In this document: positions 46,941-58,150 of the stretch, in pieces
How positions within the stretch are numbered: the stretch's first letter is position 1
Layout of the letters: every line of letters starts with the position of its first letter
Assembly: GCF_000787575.1 (NCBI RefSeq)
Contig: NW_012236524.1
Location: 1,166,951 to 1,230,950 of the forward strand
Length of the DNA stretch: 64,000 nucleotides
Reading direction: 5' to 3'
DNA from: Acytostelium subglobosum LB1
Lineage: Eukaryota; Evosea; Eumycetozoa; Acytosteliales; Acytosteliaceae
The notes under the pieces: generated by a model
Database searches by the model: none
What the model was told of the DNA's origin: nothing
The model's input: the letters and a program-made list of their open reading frames with translations, nothing else
Program-made: the position numbers and the translations under genes

Positions 46941-48358
46941 ATGAGAAGAGATAAATATCCTCAGGACAACGACGACGACGACGACGACGACAACAGAGGC
47001 AGCAGTGGCAGCAGTAGCAACAACGATGGAAAGCACAAATGCCTTAGAGTAGCCTTCCTTCACCCAGATCTGGGTATTGGTGGTGCAGAGAGACTGGTCG
47101 TTGATGCTGCTTTGGCACTCAAGGCCAAGGGCCACGACGTGACCATGTACACATCACGACACGATCCACGACGTTCATTTAAAGAGACTCACAACGGCGA
47201 ACTCAAAGTGCAAGTGGCAGGCTCTTTCTTTCCCCGTTCTATATTTAATAGGTTGATGGTTGTCTGTGCCATCATACGTAATCTTCTCTGTGCCATGTCC
47301 ATCGTCTTTGCCAGAGGATCGTATGATGTCATCGTAGTCGACCAGATTTCAGCTTCAATCCCATTGCTGCGTCTATTGACTCGCTCCAAGATTCTGTTCT
47401 ATTGCCACTTCCCTGACAAGCTACTCACCACCAGAGAGTCTATTGTCAAGCGTCTGTACAGAGTGCCAGTGGATTGGTTGGAAGAGTACACAACGTCATG
47501 GGCACACCGCACCGTTGTCAACTCAAACTTCACAGCATCAATCTTCCGTGATTCATTCCCATCGATAAAGGTACCTCCCTCTGTTCTCTACCCCTGTTTG
47601 AACCTTCAGCAGTATGACAACACCAAGCCCTCCCGTGATGGACTTGATCTGCCCCGAGGTGAGAACCACACCATCATCCTATCGATCAATCGCTATGAGC
47701 GAAAGAAGAACCTTGGTTTGGCACTCGAGGCGTTCAGCCTGACTTTGAAGAAGCTTGGAGCAGATTCAACTACAGCGTCAGCAGCAGAGGACCTTCATCT
47801 GGTGTTTGCTGGTGGATACGATCCGGGTCTGCGAGAGAATGTTGAACATCTTCAGGAGCTCAAATCACGAGCCCAAACACTCGGACTGTTGAATCGTGTC
47901 AGCTTTGTCTGTTCATTCAATGAGGAGCAGCGATCATGGCTACTTAGAAACTCTGTTTGTCTGGCCTATACACCGTCCAACGAGCATTTTGGAATCACTC
48001 CCCTAGAGGGAATGTATATGCGTATGCCTGTGGTCGCCGTCAATAGTGGAGGTCCATTGGAGACAGTCAAACACGAGCAGACTGGATTCCTCTGTCAGCC
48101 AAACGCCAAGCAATTCAGTGAAGCATTTAACAAGATCATCACTAATTCTAAAGTATGTAACACAAGGTGTGATGATGATCCAGGATCATAATTACTAATC
48201 ATCATTATTCAACTACAACCTGTCCACATGTTCAACATTCCAAGAACTCAAAGGCAATGGGCGATGCAGGAAGGAAGTGGGTAGAGAGTCAGTTCTCATT
48301 CACACATTTCTCTAACCAATTGGATCATATTGTGCAGACAATTGTGTTGTCATATTAG
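46941..48358 (+). CDS. alg2: ALG2 mannosyltransferase
   Basis: Two exons (46941..48152, 48245..48358) encode 441 residues. ALG2 adds the alpha-1,3 and alpha-1,6 mannoses to Man1GlcNAc2-PP-dolichol on the cytosolic ER face. It is a GT4 glycosyltransferase. Seen: FLHPDLGIGGAERLVVDAA, a hydrophobic segment (FNRLMVVCAIIRNLLCAMSI), YCHFPDKLLTTR, ILSINRYERKKNLGLALEAF, FAGGYDPGLRENVEHLQEL and the E-x7-E motif in NEHFGITPLEGMYM. The second exon supplies the conserved end AMGDAGRKWVESQFS. The N terminus has an unusual acidic Asp-run and Ser/Gly insert (about 30 residues) coded by GAC and AGC repeats. It acts in the same pathway as ALG7 in this window. Confidence 0.96.
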
Positions 48359-48530
48359 TCATTAAAGCTTGATCACAATGATTATTATTATTTTTTTTGA
48401 GAGAAAGAGAACCTTCCAAGTCAGATTCAGTTTCTCACAATGAGAATCAAAAGACGTCTTGTTCGCCAACCCCTCAATCTAACAAACAACAGGGGATCTG
48501 GATAGACAGACAATGATGTATTTATAACAA

Positions 48531-51080
48531 ATGTCACAACAACAACAATTTATGCGTCAATATCATCAGCAAGAGCATCAGCAGATGCTGCATCAACAGC
48601 AGCATCAAAATCAACAACAACAACAACAACAATATCAATCACCATCACAACTACAACAACATCAACAACAAAACCAAAAGAAATCTATTGACTTAAAGAT
48701 GTTAGCCAGTTGTACACTGGAGAATGATCAGTTGAAGAGACTCTCAAAGGATGACTTACGACAGATTGACTCCTCTTTGCTCGATAGAGAGATCAGAACT
48801 ACTCTATTCCCTTTGTTCCATGCCGTTCTTAAGAATCCGCCAGAAACATTGACTTCACAATGGCCTCACTCTGTCGAAGGTCTGGCAGACCTCAAGCAAC
48901 AAGGCAATGCCAAGGGATTTCTCTATCTCTTTGATCGCTCGGCAAAGGACTACTATGCTAATGATGGAATACGGTGGGCCAAGACAAAGACCAATGTAAG
49001 GATGATCATTTTCAACGAGGATCAGCAAGTCTACAAGCTCAAGACCCACAAGAAGGATGTAGGAGCTCATGTTATGCGTCGACAGACATTCGGTGGTGTC
49101 TGTGACAATGGAATCTTTTGGAAGAAGTTTGAGTACAAGCTCATCAAACGTGAATACCTACTCAAATTGGAAGATGACGGTTCGCCCGAGTGCGCTGAAG
49201 ACAACGATAAATCAAAGTACAGCGAACGACTATGTGTTCAAGACTTTCCAATACTGGTACACTACCTCACACGACCGGCGGCCGAGTCTGTAACTATAGA
49301 GGACTCTGATGATCAACCAGTTATATCTTCAACATCAAAACGAACCTCTCTGTCATCTCAAAACAACAACAACCACAACAACAACAACAACAACAACAAT
49401 AACAACATCATTTTTGGCAACAACAACAGCAACAATATCAGTAGTAATGAGACAAAGAAGAGGGAGTCACCTTTTAATCTATCATCAATATCATCATCAA
49501 CGATACTCAACCTATTCAAGAAGAAAAAGATCGATACAACACCTTCACATCCCAAACAGCACAGTGTTCATGAACACTCCTCTACTTCGTCATCTCCCGA
49601 GTTTATAGCACCCAGTCTCCAACATCCAGTAGCTCAGGATGAGTCTGCCCTGAACTCTTTCTCATTCCTTGGCAGCAGCACTCTTGGAGCAACGTCATCA
49701 GCGACATCGACCACAGCAGCGTCCAACACCGACGACAACTACTTCCTCGATTTTGCAGATAGTGGATGGTCCAACTATGAGGGAAACAATGTGGGCACAG
49801 GAAGCTCTTCTGCCGTGTTCATATCCCACCTGCAACAATCATTTCCATATACTTATACTGGGAATGGAGTTTCATCTCCATTAACATTTGATAGTGACAA
49901 TGCCAACTATGGAGTCAATATCCCTCCAATGACCTCTGTCACCACATCATCATCATCATCAACATCCATACCATCAACCACAACTACCACGACAACAACC
50001 AGTACAAACTCCAACACAACGGTACCACTGGATAGCTACAATGCGCATCAACAAACCAACCAAACATATTTGACGCCAGTTAGCGTCGATACACCAAGCA
50101 CACCATCAACGCCAATCAACATATCACAGCCATCGGCACCAGCTTCAATCTCCTCATACAGTCCCGATACATCACCCTCACTGGAGCAGACCAAGATCAT
50201 ATGCCTCGTGAATGGATTCAATTGTTTTGCCAAGACATCCAAAGTGTCACCCATTTACTACTCATTCTGGGCAGTGTTTGAGGGAGGTATCGAGATACTG
50301 GCACTTCCAATATCACCAGAGGTACTAGAGTTCAACAGTCCAATATGGGGCGATGCCGCCATCACCCATTTCCACATTGTGTGCAAACAGAATGGCTCAA
50401 AGAACATCGTCCAACAGACCAGCTCCGTGCCCTTCTGCTTCACACCTTCTGATCATCGTGGGAAACTAAAGATTGCCTTTGATCGATGCAAGTCTATGCC
50501 ACTTAGTATCATTCCAAAGTTTCGACACTCTGTCAAGCATTTGGATCTTTCAAACAATGCCCTAACGTATGTACAAAGAAGCTATATATATAGCGTACGA
50601 GTAACCAATTCACATACTAACTGATCGATGTTATATCAACTATAGGTCTGTCGACTTTCTGTCAGGATTCTATCGTCTGGAGTCGCTGACACTGAATAAC
50701 AATCAATTGACAGAGCATACAGTTTTCCCTACACTTCCAGAACTACAACATCTCGATCTGTCTTCCAATCTAATCAATTGTCAAAAGGTGGCTCTGTTTA
50801 CCGAGAGGTATGTACATATGTGGAACATGTGCCTTCATACATTATGCTTACTTTATCAAACAACAGATTGATTCACAGTGCTCCCTATTTGCAAAGCATC
50901 AACCTTGTCGATAATGAGGAGTATCCATGTCCGTTCAAAGTACCTCATCATCACTACAACTATAGAATCTATATCATCAGTAGATTCTCTCAATTGACCA
51001 AATTGGACTTGCAGGCAGTCTCTATTGAGGAACGGAAACATGCACATAATGTTGTTGAACAAGAGGAACAAGATCGATAG
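48531..51080 (+). CDS. CG-1 domain (CAMTA-like) protein with TIG-like and LRR regions
   Basis: Three exons (48531..50566, 50646..50807, 50867..51080) encode 803 residues. After a polyQ N terminus, residues about 55-260 match the CG-1 DNA-binding domain: KGFLYLFDRSAKDYYANDGIRW, KKFEYKLI and the characteristic end FPILVHYLTRP. A long N/S/T-rich spacer follows. Residues about 545-640 (TKIICLVNGFNCF...HFHIVCKQNGSKN) look like a TIG/IPT-type beta domain, as in CAMTA proteins. Instead of ankyrin and IQ repeats, the C terminus has leucine-rich repeats (VKHLDLSNNALT, LESLTLNNNQLTE, LQHLDLSSNLI). It is probably a transcription factor. Calmodulin binding is not evident. Confidence 0.8.
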
Positions 51081-51319
51081 TATAGGAACAGAATACTCCC
51101 TCACTATCTGTATTTATATTAATTAAAACAATCACTTCATCTTGTACAGAACAATCATGATTGTCAGTTCCACCCAATCCTTGTTCTTTTTGTCGAATAA
51201 GGATTAGTTGTTGATTGTTGTGATGTGAGAACACTGAACTTGGCAAAAGTAATGAACGTTGTTCATTTGATTGAATAATATATATATATATATAAAAAGA
51301 TAACAACGACAACATAGAT

Positions 51320-52069
51320 ATGAACAGACTACTTACAAGCTTTCAAACAATACTTCCAAGGTTAAACAAGCTGGGTAAACGATCATATGATGGTTATATC
51401 AATGCATTACATAATAGGCCTGTATTCACAAAGGTAGGTAAACAACAATTAAAAAACAGGCTTATTGTTAGCAGCAACAACGATTAGTGCCATTCATTGA
51501 GAGATGCAATCACCATCCATCATCTCAACTTCATAATCAGTATATATATGAAGGCTTTCATCTACTAACAAAAAGATGTTGTTTACATGTAGGCTGTAAC
51601 GACAGGGACATTGTATTTCGTCTCTGATACAATGTCACAATATCTAGAGAACAGAACTAAAGAACAATGGCAGTTCAATTATCAGCGAGCTCTACGAATG
51701 AGCATATTTGGACTGGTAGCCACAGGACCCATCTTTCACTATTGGTATCATCTGCTAGATACAACGTTCCCAAAGAAAGTGATGACGCATGTCATCATCA
51801 AGTCAGGTCTCGACCAACTGGTATGCGCTCCTATATTTGATGCCTTCTTCTTTGTTGGCATGGGAGTGTTGGAGCGCAAGAGCTTCGCAGAGATCCAACA
51901 GAAACTCAAGGACGACTGGCTACATACCTACCTGGTCGACTGTGCCGTATGGCCACTGTGTAATATCATCTCATTCCGATACATATCGAACCGACAACGA
52001 GTATTGTTTATGAACATTATAAATCTGGGGTGGGCTGCCTTCCTGAGCTCGCAGGCCTCTCCTCACTAG
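51320..52069 (+). CDS. Mpv17/PMP22-family membrane protein
   Basis: Two exons (51320..51433, 51593..52069) encode 196 residues, the usual size for the family. The pattern RPVFTKAVTTGTLYFVSDTMSQ, RALRMSIFGLVATGPIFHYWYHLLD, IIKSGLDQLVCAPIFDAFFFVGMG and the signature WLHTYLVDCAVWPLCNIISFRYISNRQRVLFMN are diagnostic. Four hydrophobic segments are visible. Family members sit in the inner mitochondrial or peroxisomal membrane and act as channels or affect mitochondrial DNA maintenance. The basic, Ser-rich N terminus (MNRLLTSFQTILPRLNKLGKRSY) fits a mitochondrial presequence; the compartment is inferred. Confidence 0.95.
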
Positions 52070-52239
52070 TACACGTATCGATCAGTCATATCGTCATCTT
52101 TCGTCAATGGTATACGTTCATCATTAGATTGTTATTATTGGAGTCGTCAAGTTCGTACAAATTTGCAAATGGTATTAGTTAGCTGATTAGACTCTACTCG
52201 TCCAGTCCTTGTATAGTAGATTATCTCTCTGTATGAGTG

Positions 52240-52259
52240 AAAGTACATTAATGTACTTT
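52240..52259. repeat. 20-bp perfect palindrome
   Basis: AAAGTACATTAATGTACTTT is its own reverse complement over all 20 bases. It is a plausible dimeric-protein site or a cruciform; it lies 23 bp before the structured element. Confidence 0.85.
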
Positions 52260-52279
52260 GCGTTATTCACAAGCTGATG

Positions 52280-52350
52280 GTTGGGGCAACCACCATGCTA
52301 TCCTGAATCTGTGTCAGGAATGACAACGAAAACGTCGATGGAGTTGCCCC
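52280..52350 (+). ncRNA. Candidate structured RNA (three-way junction)
   Basis: An 8-bp outer stem pairs TGGGGCAAC-type sequence at about 52282-52290 with GTTGCCCC at 52343-52350. A second helix inside pairs CCAT (about 52292-52295) with ATGG (about 52338-52341). Two small hairpins follow inside: TCCTGA/TCAGGA (about 52301-52318) and GAC/GTC (about 52322-52336). The layout is like a small folded RNA of about 70 nt, but it matches no tRNA, snoRNA or class I RNA pattern I know. Strand and expression are unknown; it could also act as DNA or as an mRNA element. Confidence 0.35.
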
Positions 52351-52542
52351 ACAAAGAAGTAGGGGGCCAAAGCTTTCATTAACCCCATTTATTAATAGTT
52401 TGGATTTTGGTGATCGCCTTCTTTATCGAGATCTGACTTACTCAACCGGTTTTTTGGAAAGATAAATAATCGCATAACTATTCACAGGTGATTCATTTCT
52501 TTTAGCTTACCAATATTTATATTTATAACAAATAATATAACA

Positions 52543-55500
52543 ATGTTAAAGAATATTATTATTATTTTTTTTATTATCACTATTTCTATCTTTGTCAGTG
52601 CACAAGATGATGAGGTCAAGGTTACATCACTTACATTCGATCCACCTTCGCTCAGATTCATGTCGGCTGATATCCCAACCCTGACAGTGACCTTCACAAT
52701 GGAGGGCAATGTTTCACGTGTAGATTGGATTACTATGATAAAATCCTTCCCAATGACTGATCTGAACGTGATCACTAGGAACGGCAATGTCACCATCTTC
52801 CAAGTGTGCGGACCCATTATCTTGTTGGATGACACATCCAAGTGCGGAGCCGAGACAGGTGGACCAAATCCTGCCGTTTGTCCTCTTACTATCGGTTACG
52901 TACATGGCAATGGAACATCTATGATCATTCAGCCAACATTTACCAACATGACCGTTTTATGTAAGTTTAACTATCGAACCAATGATCCTTTATTCTCACA
53001 GGTCACTAACACATTCTGCCTGCCAAACATTAGTTGATATCACACCTCCATCACTTACCAACATCACGTTGGCAAACACAGACAACATGCTTTACCTCAA
53101 GTTGGGTGCCAATGATACAGAATCCGGTATTGGTTCAGCATTGGTCCAGGTGTCACCAGTCGGTGGCGGAAGAATCGTCTCTATCAATTTCCCATCTTCC
53201 AGTCTGGCTGCAGACGGTTACTATTATGCCACATTCAGCCCAGGTGAGAACTTGGTCGTTGGTGTCAATTGGAGGGTGGCTCGAGTCTTCTTGTTTGACA
53301 ATGCTGCAAACAAATGGTATACCGACAACCAGACCTTCATCACTTCAGAGTTGGGATTGCAGCCCTTCCAATTTAACAATGGCGTGAAATGTAAGTAAGG
53401 GTATCTTTTATAATAGATAGAGCCAATAATGTCTAATCAATACTTTTACTCTTTTTCAGTCAACTATAATATTGGATCGGTTGACTCTGCCAATGTTTCA
53501 ACAGATTTGTTTGAGGACTGCACCGTTGTTCAGCCCTTGACTTTCAATCTCACCCTTAAGGACTTTGGACAAGACAGCATGATCAAGACTTTGACCGCCT
53601 CCTTCTCCGAAGGGTTCACAGCCAACTGCCAGTACTACTTGTGGTCGTGGACCTTTGCCACTATCTATTGTTCCATCCCACCCTTCAATGTAAATGGAAC
53701 TCATTCAATCAACATCCAATACTCCAACTTCAAAGGCAACTCTGGTTCTCAGACACTGACACAGACAATCACTTATATAAGTATGTATTGATCTTTTGAT
53801 GACAGTTAGTAGTACATTCCTCCCTAACCTATTATTCTTTTTCTGTTATCTAAGATAACAACTTTGATCCCATCTCTAACTTGACACATTCGTTCAATGT
53901 TGAGAAGATCGACAACTCGGAAGACTTTTACTTGACCTGGAACATTACATTCTCCCAGACCAACTCCTACTTTAGGGTGCTTACAATCAATGGATTGTAC
54001 GACCCAGGAGTGTTCTCCCAGAATCACCTGGTCGACGGTGGTTTGCATCAGGGCACATTGTCCAAACGCATCTTCATCCTTGCAAACAAGTACAACTTGA
54101 CCGAGTTTTCTGGCACAGTGGAGACCACAAATGGCATTTCATCAACATTCACTGGCAACGGCCCAATGACCACCTTAAGACCAAACGCGGCCAACAATTT
54201 AATCATTCCTTCCAAGGTTACTCTTTCCAACTACAATGTCAACTTGTCTTCAACGGCCAACACTGTCGCCATGGATGTAACCCTCAACACGGTGCGTCCC
54301 TTGGCCAACTTCAACCTGGAGTCCAGAGGAGCAGCTCGCTTTAACATGCTCTCCTATCAGTACTATCCTGGAAAGAGAGGATTCGTCGATGGAACTCAAA
54401 ACGTAGGCCACTACTTCTCAGTCCTCAAGAACGGTGGTTATTCAGGCATCAAGAATGGCGGTTCATATTTCTCAACCTATGGCAGCATGTACTCAGAGTC
54501 ATACACCTACAAGGATATCTACCTAACCAAGTGCCTCACTTTCACCGGGTACCCTAGCGAGTACAAGCCCATTATCACTGCGCTAACTGTGTCACCATCC
54601 AATGCCATCGATGTCACTGCCTCAAGCCAACTTGTAAAGCTCATGATCACCGTTGCCAATCCTACAGTACCTGCCAATAGTTTCTCGGTCAGTTTGAATG
54701 GTGGTCCCCAAGGTACTCCTGTCTTCAACTGCATCAACATCTCTACGATTGTCACCTCCACATCCTACGAATGTTCAGTTACGTTCCCCAAGCAGTTCAT
54801 CTCAACCAGTTTAGACTTTGGTCTGAACTTTGCCACCAGCCTTTATACCTCTTCAGTCACAGCTGCTCAACTTTATACAATGGGTTTACCATCACATCTC
54901 ACTATTGTCGGCAAACCAACAACTACCATTTCACAACCTACCATATCAAATCTCGACGTACAGATGGCTCAGGACAAGCTCTCTTTCAACTTCGTTGCGG
55001 CAGATGCCCCAATCTACAAGGTTGAGGTCTATATCTTTGACACATTCATTGGAAAGGGTCACCTAATTGGATCGACCAGCTACAGCACCCCAATTGACTC
55101 TGCCCAGGTGTCCATAAGTCTGAGGTCCATCTGCAATCAGTTCTCAGTCGAGCTTGCTCCACTGGGAGTCTCTTTGGTGATAACTGACAGTAACAGGGCA
55201 ACCTACACTTATCCTTGGTTGCAGCTGCAATCGATGTTCCCAACCTTTACTTGGCCAGCATATGGATGCGACACTTCTCCACCCATTCTCCAGAGTATCG
55301 AGAAGTCTAGCCCGATTTTCAACACCACCGACGCCGGTGCTACGGCTACAGTCAAGATACATGTGACCGACCAATCTGGCATTGCATTCTTCAAGGTCAG
55401 CATCACCCCCTTCACCGACTCTACCAACTACACCTATACCATGGATGCCACCACGCTTGTTGAGGGTAACTCAAGGGATGGTGTTTATCAGTTGACCTTC

Positions 55501-56178
55501 AACATCCCTAGATACACGTCGAAATCCTTTTACTTGTCAATTCCAATAATGATCGACGTGAAGGGCAACTACATCACCTACACAGCAGCCGACATCATCA
55601 CTGGAGTCAACAAAGATGCCTACATCTATGCTCAATCGTCAATGCCACCCCCTACCTCGCCATCACTCACATCGCAGAGCGCAAACTACAATGTGTATTT
55701 GGGACAGACTTTCAACTTGTCTATGGTGGTAAGCAACGACGTTACCACTGCCATTATGGATGTCTTTGACGTTGGCTTAGGGGCATACGTCCGTGTTCAA
55801 CAGGATGTCTCCATCCCAGGCAATGTACTTATCCGCTATACACCGACCACTGCTGGAGAGCACTACTACGTGATCACCTTGGTTGGAAGTGGGCTCCAGG
55901 TCAAGACCTACAACTTCAACAATGGAATGTCACCATTTTACTTTATCCAATCCCAGGCACCAGTTCCACAAACTACAACAACAACATCTACATCAACTTC
56001 CTCCGCAACCTCAACCACCATCACAACAACTACATCTACATCAACTTCAACCTCTTCCTCCGCAACCTCAACCACCATCACAACAACAACATCCGGCGAA
56101 ACTCCAAGTGCCTCATCACATCTTTCTCCAGTGTCGATTGCTCTTATTCTATTCATTTCTGCAATTTCAGTTCTCTAG
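52543..56178 (+). CDS. Large secreted surface glycoprotein, probably GPI-anchored
   Basis: Four exons (52543..52960, 53034..53390, 53460..53780, 53855..56178) encode 1139 residues; all three introns split codons after the first base. The N terminus is a signal peptide (MLKNIIIIFFIITISIFVSAQ). The body is a series of beta-rich segments with many N-x-S/T sites and paired cysteines. DTSPPILQSIEKSS and ITPPSLTNITLAN recall the extracellular repeats of dictyostelid adhesion and tgr/comC-type proteins. The end is a Thr/Ser/Pro stalk (TTTTTSTSTSS) followed by a small-residue stretch and a hydrophobic tail (SIALILFISAISVL), typical of a GPI signal. It is probably a cell-surface adhesion or recognition protein; no named family is assigned. 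Confidence 0.85.
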
Positions 56179-56186
56179 GACATATA

Positions 56187-56548
56187 ATTATGTTCCTGGG
56201 CTCCAATTGGCAACCGACACTGGCTCGATCACCTTACTCCGTCTGGTCAATTGTGGCTCTCTATTTTTATCACTTGCCTACAATAAACAGGTCAATATTG
56301 TCGACTGGAAAGAAGGGCCCCTCGATCTCAAACAGTCAGACTACACCACTGAGGAGCTGAGTTTCCACAAACTCCAGGAGGTTGTGGAGTATTTTGAGCA
56401 CATGTCGCAAATGATGCGCTTCCACATCGAGCAGCATCGCATTGGACTGATACGGCTTGACACATACCTCCAGATGCTCCAGAGGGATGAGCTTACTCCC
56501 TACATCATCAGAAAAGACGCCAGTGATACATCCAAATCGGACGAATAA
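56187..56548 (+). pseudogene. Possible truncated 3' gene fragment
   Basis: An open frame without its own ATG runs from the end of the glycoprotein gene to a stop at 56548. Its C-terminal 85 residues look coding: LSLAYNKQVNIVDWKEG has WD-repeat character, followed by helices (ELSFHKLQEVVEYFEHMSQMMRFHIEQHRIG) and LQMLQRDELTPYIIRKD. Third codon positions favour G/C. A start codon exists at 56190 but in another frame. It may be the remnant of a larger gene, or an exon joined to something I did not detect. Confidence 0.35.
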
Positions 56549-56745
56549 ACAATGACCAAGTGTATTTGCCATTCTCTGCTGCTACCCTTCGTCCCTACAA
56601 TGAACTTCCAAATTAATTAATTATGAAAAATTCCAAATAATCGAAGGACAATAACTCCATTAAATACAAATATTTCTTCAACTCACATTAACAAGGATGA
56701 GATCACCACTCATTTGTGCAAATAACTAATCCCACTCAAGAATCA

Positions 56746-57213
56746 ATGTCAGAATCTAAAGCTATTTATCCTTGCAGCCGACATAACTGGAATTTTGAAG
56801 AAGATCACCCCTTTCGCTCTGATCTATCAGGTTTAGATACATTCAATGGAAACCCATATGGGGTCCTCCTTCAAGACGGTGAATGTACAGAAGCCTGTAA
56901 GGAGAACATCTACGAATACTGTAATCAAACGAAGATGTACATGGACATGATAATCGCCATCACCGAGAATGAACGAATCGGTATCCAAGATGTATACCCC
57001 ACTATGGGTTGTTTCAAATATTATTACAGGGGTGCACTGTCTCCAATTGGCATAGAAGAACTTCAACGCTTCATGTCCAAACCGTGGCCAAGATTCAACT
57101 TCAACAACGAACCAATATGGGACGAGGTCAACCAAGAAGGAAAGGTCATCAAACCCATCATCCCAGGATACGACGACGAGGACTATGCACAACAAAGTAT
57201 CCCTGATATATAA
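56746..57213 (+). CDS. Small unknown protein with CSRH and ECTExCK motifs
   Basis: A single exon of 155 residues. The ATG at 56746 (MSESKAIYP) is the first in frame. Blocks: PCSRHNWNF at about residues 10-17, NPYGVLLQDGECTEACKE at about 38-55, a helical MYMDMIIAITENERIG, FKYYYRGALSPIGIEELQRFM, and an acidic tail ending in DDEDYAQQSIPDI. The order C[ST]RH, Y..L....ECTExCK, RIG, Y.R.A matches the 219-residue protein at 9202..9861, so the two form a small family. One His and three Cys could bind a zinc ion; this is inference. A polyadenylation AATAAA overlaps the stop codon. It is convergent with the next gene, with 62 bp between stops. Confidence 0.75.
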   Translation: MSESKAIYPCSRHNWNFEEDHPFRSDLSGLDTFNGNPYGVLLQDGECTEACKENIYEYCNQTKMYMDMIIAITENERIGIQDVYPTMGCFKYYYRGALSPIGIEELQRFMSKPWPRFNFNNEPIWDEVNQEGKVIKPIIPGYDDEDYAQQSIPDI

Positions 57214-57275
57214 TAAACGCTACACCAACGGATGGCTCTTATATATAAGACAGGTCTATTGTTATTTATCTTTTA

Positions 57276-57674
57276 TCATCTATCCTCACAGTACTCGGCC
57301 AATGATTTCCTCTCAATGTTATCCTCTGGCATGTCTATAACCTCGGTGAAGTATACACTCCACCCTCTGTATTTAATGTATCGCTCTATTCTAATGACAG
57401 CAGATCTCTTCAAGGACACTTTAGAGGTTATGTCCTTAATCACATATAATATATTAGTGATAAGTCGTTATGGATAGTTGCAACAAGTGACAGCTTACAC
57501 TATTATTACCACTGAATCGCTTGACAATCTGTTGGTGAATCATCTTTAGATTTTTGTACGATATGTTAAAGAGGTACTTACGAATGTTGGTATCATCCCA
57601 GCTCTGACTGGGGGTGTCGTCTTGGTATTAGTTGCTAATGCAACTCGGGTGTTCTTTTTTTGTTGGCCTCTCAT
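57276..57674 (-). CDS. Small 98-residue basic protein, unknown
   Basis: Three exons, complement(57276..57434, 57499..57543, 57582..57674), all in phase 0 with consensus splice sites, give MRGQQKKNTRVALATNTKTT...MIHQQIVKRFSGNNSDITSKVSLKRSAVIRIERYIK...AEYCEDR. The protein is basic at its N terminus and helical in the centre. No family is recognised; a nuclear or nucleic-acid role is possible from its charge but unproven. On the + strand an overlapping open frame (57232-57477) reads hydrophobic, but it looks like the shadow of this gene, because the minus-strand splice pattern is consistent. Confidence 0.6.
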
Positions 57675-57884
57675 TACACCCCCAAACATTAAATGTTGTG
57701 ACAACAATATAATAATATTGTTGTATACGAATATATTATTTAATTGATTGAATGATGAGTATATATGAATGATTAACGGTCAATCAATCAATCAATTACA
57801 TTTTATCAATCATGTTTGGTTCCAGTGTGGAATTTATTGATTTCCATATTTGTTATCGACCTTAAAGACGCCAAAAAGTGGTAG
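57675..57884. other. AT-rich spacer
   Basis: About 210 bp of AT-rich sequence with short TCAATCAATCAATCAAT-type repeats at about 57779-57796. No gene is seen. Confidence 0.4.
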
Positions 57885-57897
57885 TTGCAATCGTCAG

Positions 57898-57965
57898 GAC
57901 ATGGTCGTTGTCATGGTCATGGTCATGGTCAAGGTCATGGTCATGGTCATGGTTATGGTCAGGTC
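57898..57965. repeat. GGTCAT hexanucleotide minisatellite
   Basis: About ten imperfect GGTCAT units. One frame reads Gly-His repeats (HGHGHGQGHGHGHG) and the opposite strand Met-Thr. Confidence 0.9.
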
Positions 57966-58035
57966 GTGATCGTCGTGTTCATGGTCGTGTTCATGATGGT
58001 CGCTACCGTATACAATCGCCAAGGTCTCCTTTGTC

Positions 58036-58150
58036 ATGATGGCCACGACTGCCACTACTGCCACGACTGCCACGACTGCCACGACTGCCACGACTGCCAC
58101 GACTGACACCACTGCCACGACTGCCACGACTGACACCACTGCCACAACTG
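58036..58150. repeat. GCCACGACT nonanucleotide minisatellite
   Basis: About twelve 9-bp units (GCCACGACT with ACACCACT variants). Frames read Ala-Thr-Thr or Cys-His-Asp. The unit is a multiple of three, so it keeps any frame. Confidence 0.92.

Larger units (their letters stand above)
52070..52542. other. Intergenic with a palindrome and an RNA-like fold
   Basis: About 470 bp between the Mpv17-type gene and the surface-glycoprotein gene. It holds a 20-bp perfect palindrome (52240..52259) and an inverted-repeat element (52280..52350), described separately. The rest is AT-rich and unremarkable. Confidence 0.5.

Noticed and set aside
52346-52354. CCCCACAA near the structured element as a DUSE-type ncRNA promoter
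   Set aside because: The first base does not fit the consensus and no RNA at the expected distance was recognisable.
57232-57477. Hydrophobic 81-residue open frame on the + strand
   Set aside because: The minus strand has a three-exon gene with consistent phases and splice sites covering the same bases.
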